Positions 4,243 through 5,047 of a DNA stretch of 5,047 nucleotides are shown here, in pieces. The DNA comes from an uncultured Candidatus Saccharibacteria bacterium (GTDB taxonomy: Bacteria; Patescibacteriota; Saccharimonadia; Saccharimonadales; Saccharimonadaceae). The translations under genes were made by a program, and so were the position numbers. Below the pieces are notes generated by a model, which saw only the letters and a program-made list of their open reading frames with translations, did no database searches and was not told the DNA's origin. Positions within the stretch are counted from its first letter, which is position 1; each line of letters begins with the position of its first letter. Location of the stretch: positions 1 to 5,047 of the forward strand of contig CAJZFK010000057.1 in assembly GCA_915070155.1 (NCBI GenBank), given 5' to 3'.

Positions 4243-5047
4243 TTATTTCTCTTGTTTGACTTGAATCGTACTTTCGTAACTTGCGCCAGATAGACGATCA
4301 AACATAAAACGTCGGTTAAATAACGCTACGACAATTGTAATTAATACGAATAATATGAATGCCAAGAATGTAATTGCGAATAGACAGAGAAACAATAGCG
4401 AATTCGCTTCCTTATTAAATTCATCCGCGAGGTAAAACAAGCCTGCGGGAATGATGCGAAAATATATCGTGAGTAAGATTCCTCTGAAAATTGTGCGAAT
4501 CCATTTTTTATTTTCAAATGTTAGCCCAAACTTTAATAATGCGCTACCAAAAGTTTTACCATTCAGTAGAGGAATTAGGCTAAAATAGAGGGCTAAAAAT
4601 AGCGAAAACGGAAGTTGGGTTTTTGATAAGGTGTAAGGAATACGGACGATAACAGCGTCGATTATTAGAGATAAGCTAACGCGGATTGCAGAAACTCGTG
4701 AGCCGGCCTCAAGGGATTTTTCATCTATTTCTTCCCTGGACGGAAGTAGCCACGTCGCAAACCAGCCCAGAAAGTAACCGACGCATCCGCCTATCGTGTT
4801 CTGGATGATATCATCGACGTCGGCTAATCGGTAAGGTCCTGAATAGATGAAATAAAGTCCAGATAATTGAGTTATCTCAAAGAATAAACTTAAAATAGCT
4901 GTCAATAACAATGTCTTTTTAAGGTTACATTTGAAATAATAGCGCAGGTAAATTCCGAACGGAATGAGCATTAAAACATTGAAAGCAGGAACGTAGAAAG
5001 TGGAATATTTCATTGCTGCGATCCAAGTTGATTTGTCTGTTAATACA
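4243..5047 (-). CDS. VanZ-RDD domain membrane protein, 5' partial
   Basis: Polytopic membrane protein joining a VanZ-like domain to an RDD domain. Numbering from the ATG at 5013: residues 12-87 are VanZ-like, with NVLMLIPFG (12-20), a membrane helix, FFEITQ (44-49), the ADVDDIIQNTIGG motif (64-76) and a Gly-rich helix. A charged linker (92-105) leads to the RDD domain (106-243) with RVSAIRVSLSLIIDA (106-120), NGKTFGSALLKFGLTF (151-166) and a terminal FDRLSG (238-243). The tail is hydrophilic. The frame stays open from 5013 to the window edge (VLTDKSTWIAA before that Met), no Shine-Dalgarno precedes the ATG, and VanZ domains normally have another helix before NxxxxIPFG. The true start therefore probably lies beyond the right edge. 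VanZ relates by name to teicoplanin resistance, but such fusions are widespread and their role is unknown; no resistance claim is made. The transcript ends at the bidirectional terminator. Confidence 0.85.
   Translation of the reverse strand, partial: VLTDKSTWIAAMKYSTFYVPAFNVLMLIPFGIYLRYYFKCNLKKTLLLTAILSLFFEITQLSGLYFIYSGPYRLADVDDIIQNTIGGCVGYFLGWFATWLLPSREEIDEKSLEAGSRVSAIRVSLSLIIDAVIVRIPYTLSKTQLPFSLFLALYFSLIPLLNGKTFGSALLKFGLTFENKKWIRTIFRGILLTIYFRIIPAGLFYLADEFNKEANSLLFLCLFAITFLAFILFVLITIVVALFNRRFMFDRLSGASYESTIQVKQEK

Noticed and set aside
4093..4293. Plus-strand open frame beginning inside tRNA-Ser(TGA)
   Set aside because: Translated tRNA followed by terminator and the antisense of the VanZ-RDD tail; no coding signal.
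1..5047. CRISPR array, insertion sequence, toxin-antitoxin or defence system
   Set aside because: No direct repeat series, transposase motif, terminal inverted repeats or small paired genes of that type were found on reading both strands.

Overview
The window looks like a compact bacterial chromosome segment. My best guess is a small-genome Candidate Phyla Radiation member, Saccharibacteria (TM7) or a close relative. The grounds are several paralogous VirB2/TrbC-like mini-pilins, very short intergenic gaps, genes starting directly at their promoter with no ribosome binding site, a short RlmH, and tRNA genes with encoded CCA. This placement is inference; no marker gene in the window fixes it. 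Standard code 11 fits: genes end in TAA, TAG or TGA, and none needs UGA read through.

Layout. From 1 to 826 (+) are two tandem VirB2-like pilin genes. The first is cut by the left edge; the second has its own promoter and Shine-Dalgarno. They end at an intrinsic terminator facing the terminator of a minus-strand Hsp20 gene (928-1422). A divergent promoter region (about 1423-1526) separates hsp20 from a ComF-type phosphoribosyltransferase gene (1527-2201, +), which overlaps the tail of rlmH (2196-2648, -) by 6 bp. rlmH lies 8 nt behind tRNA-Ser(CGA) and tRNA-Arg(GCG), all apparently one minus-strand transcript from a promoter at 2905-2933. Upstream on the minus strand are a two-helix membrane protein of unknown function (2935-3453) and a third VirB2-like pilin (3489-3896). 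Both have a -10 box exactly 6 nt before the ATG, which predicts leaderless mRNAs. On the plus strand follow tRNA-Ser(GCT) and tRNA-Ser(TGA), a shared bidirectional terminator, and a minus-strand VanZ-RDD membrane protein gene that runs off the right edge.

Functionally the region mixes envelope and surface genes (pilin-like proteins, VanZ-RDD, the two-helix protein), a DNA-uptake-linked gene (ComF), proteostasis (Hsp20) and translation (RlmH, four tRNAs). I see no transposase, CRISPR array, phage gene or defence system. The points most worth a second look are the leaderless pair, the three diverged mini-pilin paralogs, the G34 anticodon of tRNA-Arg where most bacteria have A34, and the tRNA-tRNA-rlmH transcript, whose processing would leave a nearly leaderless mRNA.
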